A stretch of DNA of 5,353 nucleotides from an uncultured Angelakisella sp. (GTDB lineage: Bacteria; Bacillota; Clostridia; Oscillospirales; Ruminococcaceae). Location: assembly GCA_937914895.1 (NCBI GenBank), contig CALGIL010000400.1, positions 1 to 5,353 of the forward strand. Reading direction: 5' to 3'. Below are positions 4,351 through 5,353 of the stretch, piece after piece. Each line of letters starts with the position of its first letter. The first letter of the stretch is position 1. Under the pieces are notes generated by a model. The model had not been told where the DNA came from, did no database searches, and worked only from the letters and a program-made list of their open reading frames with translations. The translations under genes and the position numbers were made by a program.

Positions 4351-5353
4351 ATGAACGCCCAAAAATTCACCCAGAAATCCCTGGAGGCCGTCCAGGCTGC
4401 CCAGGATGCCGCCCTGTCCCGGGGCAGTATGCAAATTGAAGAAGAACATCTTCTGTATGCCCTGCTGGACCAGCAAAACAGCCTGCTGGCCCAGCTGCTG
4501 ACCAAAATGGGGGTGGACGCCCCGGCCTTCCGGCGGGATCTGGAGTCCGCCCTGGGGCGCATCCCCGCCGTGTCCGGCAGCGGCCGGGAGCCCGGCAAGG
4601 TATATGTTTCGGCGGATGTGGACCAGGTCCTGATAGACGCCGAGGGCCAGGCGTCCGCCATGAAGGACGACTATGTGTCGGTGGAACACCTGTTTTTGGC
4701 CCTGCTGGGGCGCCCCAACGACGCCTTAAAAACCCTCTTTCGGTCCCACGGCGTCACCAAGGACCGGTTTTTGTCCGCCCTGGCCACCGTCCGGGGCAAC
4801 CAGCGGGTGACCACCGACAGCCCCGAGGACACCTATGACGTGCTGAAAAAATACGGCCAGGACCTGGTGGGGCTGGCCCGGGAGGGCAAGCTGGACCCGG
4901 TCATCGGCCGGGACAGCGAGATCCGCAACGTCATCCGCATCCTAAGCCGAAAGACCAAAAACAACCCCGTCCTTATCGGCGAGCCGGGGGTGGGCAAAAC
5001 CGCCATTGCCGAGGGCCTTGCCCTGCGCATTGTCCGGGGGGACGTGCCGGGCAGCCTGCGGGACCGCACCATCTTCTCCCTGGACATGGGCGCCCTTATT
5101 GCGGGGGCCAAATTCCGCGGGGAGTTTGAGGAGCGCCTGAAGGCGGTGCTGGAGGAGATCCGCAAAAGCGAGGGCCGCATCATCCTGTTTATCGACGAGC
5201 TGCACACCATTGTGGGCGCCGGCAAAACCGAGGGCAGCATGGACGCTGGCAACCTCTTAAAGCCCATGCTGGCCCGGGGGGAGCTCCACTGCATCGGGGC
5301 CACCACCCTTAACGAATACCGCCAGTACATCGAAAAGGACGCCGCTCTGGAGC
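4351..5353 (+). CDS. clpB: ATP-dependent chaperone ClpB, N-terminal part (3' end outside window)
   Basis: 334 complete codons are visible, of about 860 usual for ClpB. ClpB is a cytosolic hexameric AAA+ disaggregase that works with DnaK to rescue aggregated proteins after heat stress. The start [10 protein letters not shown] and the two Clp N-terminal repeats ([10 protein letters not shown] near residue 30; [12 protein letters not shown] near 110-120) cover residues 1-145. The first AAA+ domain opens with YGQDL (from 168) and DPVIGRD. Walker A is GEPGVGKT at 210-217; the pore loop is [13 protein letters not shown] with Phe255 where E. coli has Tyr; Walker B is LFIDE with Asp282 and Glu283. 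The spacing and the absence of the ClpC-type N-domain signature favour ClpB over ClpC, but the diagnostic middle domain lies beyond the window. The CIRCE operator upstream places it under HrcA, in contrast to the CtsR control of many Bacillus clp genes. Confidence 0.96.
   Translation, partial: MNAQKFTQKSLEAVQAAQDAALSRGSMQIEEEHLLYALLDQQNSLLAQLLTKMGVDAPAFRRDLESALGRIPAVSGSGREPGKVYVSADVDQVLIDAEGQASAMKDDYVSVEHLFLALLGRPNDALKTLFRSHGVTKDRFLSALATVRGNQRVTTDSPEDTYDVLKKYGQDLVGLAREGKLDPVIGRDSEIRNVIRILSRKTKNNPVLIGEPGVGKTAIAEGLALRIVRGDVPGSLRDRTIFSLDMGALIAGAKFRGEFEERLKAVLEEIRKSEGRIILFIDELHTIVGAGKTEGSMDAGNLLKPMLARGELHCIGATTLNEYRQYIEKDAALE

Overview
The window looks like a chromosomal segment of a GC-rich Gram-positive bacterium of the Clostridia, probably an Oscillospiraceae-type gut anaerobe (for example the Flavonifractor/Intestinimonas/Lawsonibacter neighbourhood). 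The reasons are GC-rich codons with strong AGGAGG-type ribosome sites, sigma-A type promoters, a CIRCE heat-shock operator, and an envelope-stress gene order (HAAS/DUF1700, DUF4097, PspC) typical of Firmicutes. The taxon is an inference from gene content, not from a marker gene.

Region 1 (1-1490, + strand) is the end of an operon. It holds the C-terminal membrane part of a HAAS/DUF1700-like protein that starts before the window, a membrane-anchored DUF4097 beta-repeat protein overlapping it by ATGA, and a 67-residue PspC protein. A 13-14 bp hairpin follows. In related genomes such operons are often led by a PadR-type regulator and are linked to cell-envelope stress.

Region 2 (1511-3493, - strand) is a two-gene signalling unit. 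A stand-alone V4R-domain protein comes first, followed 44 bases later by a soluble HAMP-like/PAS/GGDEF diguanylate cyclase. The V4R protein keeps the Cys-Glu-Cys-Cys spacing I recall for the zinc site of phenol-sensing MopR/DmpR regulators. The unit has a near-consensus promoter, and an exact tandem 13-bp repeat abuts the -10 box and covers the predicted start of transcription. It may link a small-molecule signal to c-di-GMP production.

Region 3 (3531-4178) is a divergent pair: a 59-residue helical protein (-) and a 114-residue XRE-family repressor-like protein (+). They are driven by back-to-back sigma-A promoters whose -35 boxes lie 12 bp apart. The small protein resembles the C-terminal helical part of the XRE protein, without the DNA-binding domain.

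Region 4 (4179-5353, + strand) is a CIRCE-controlled clpB gene. Its operator overlaps the -35 box, and the coding region is cut by the window end after the Walker B motif of the first AAA+ domain.

No tRNA, rRNA, CRISPR array, insertion sequence or phage structural gene was seen. The parts most worth a second look are the V4R-cyclase pair with its tandem-repeat promoter, and the XRE/small-protein divergent module.
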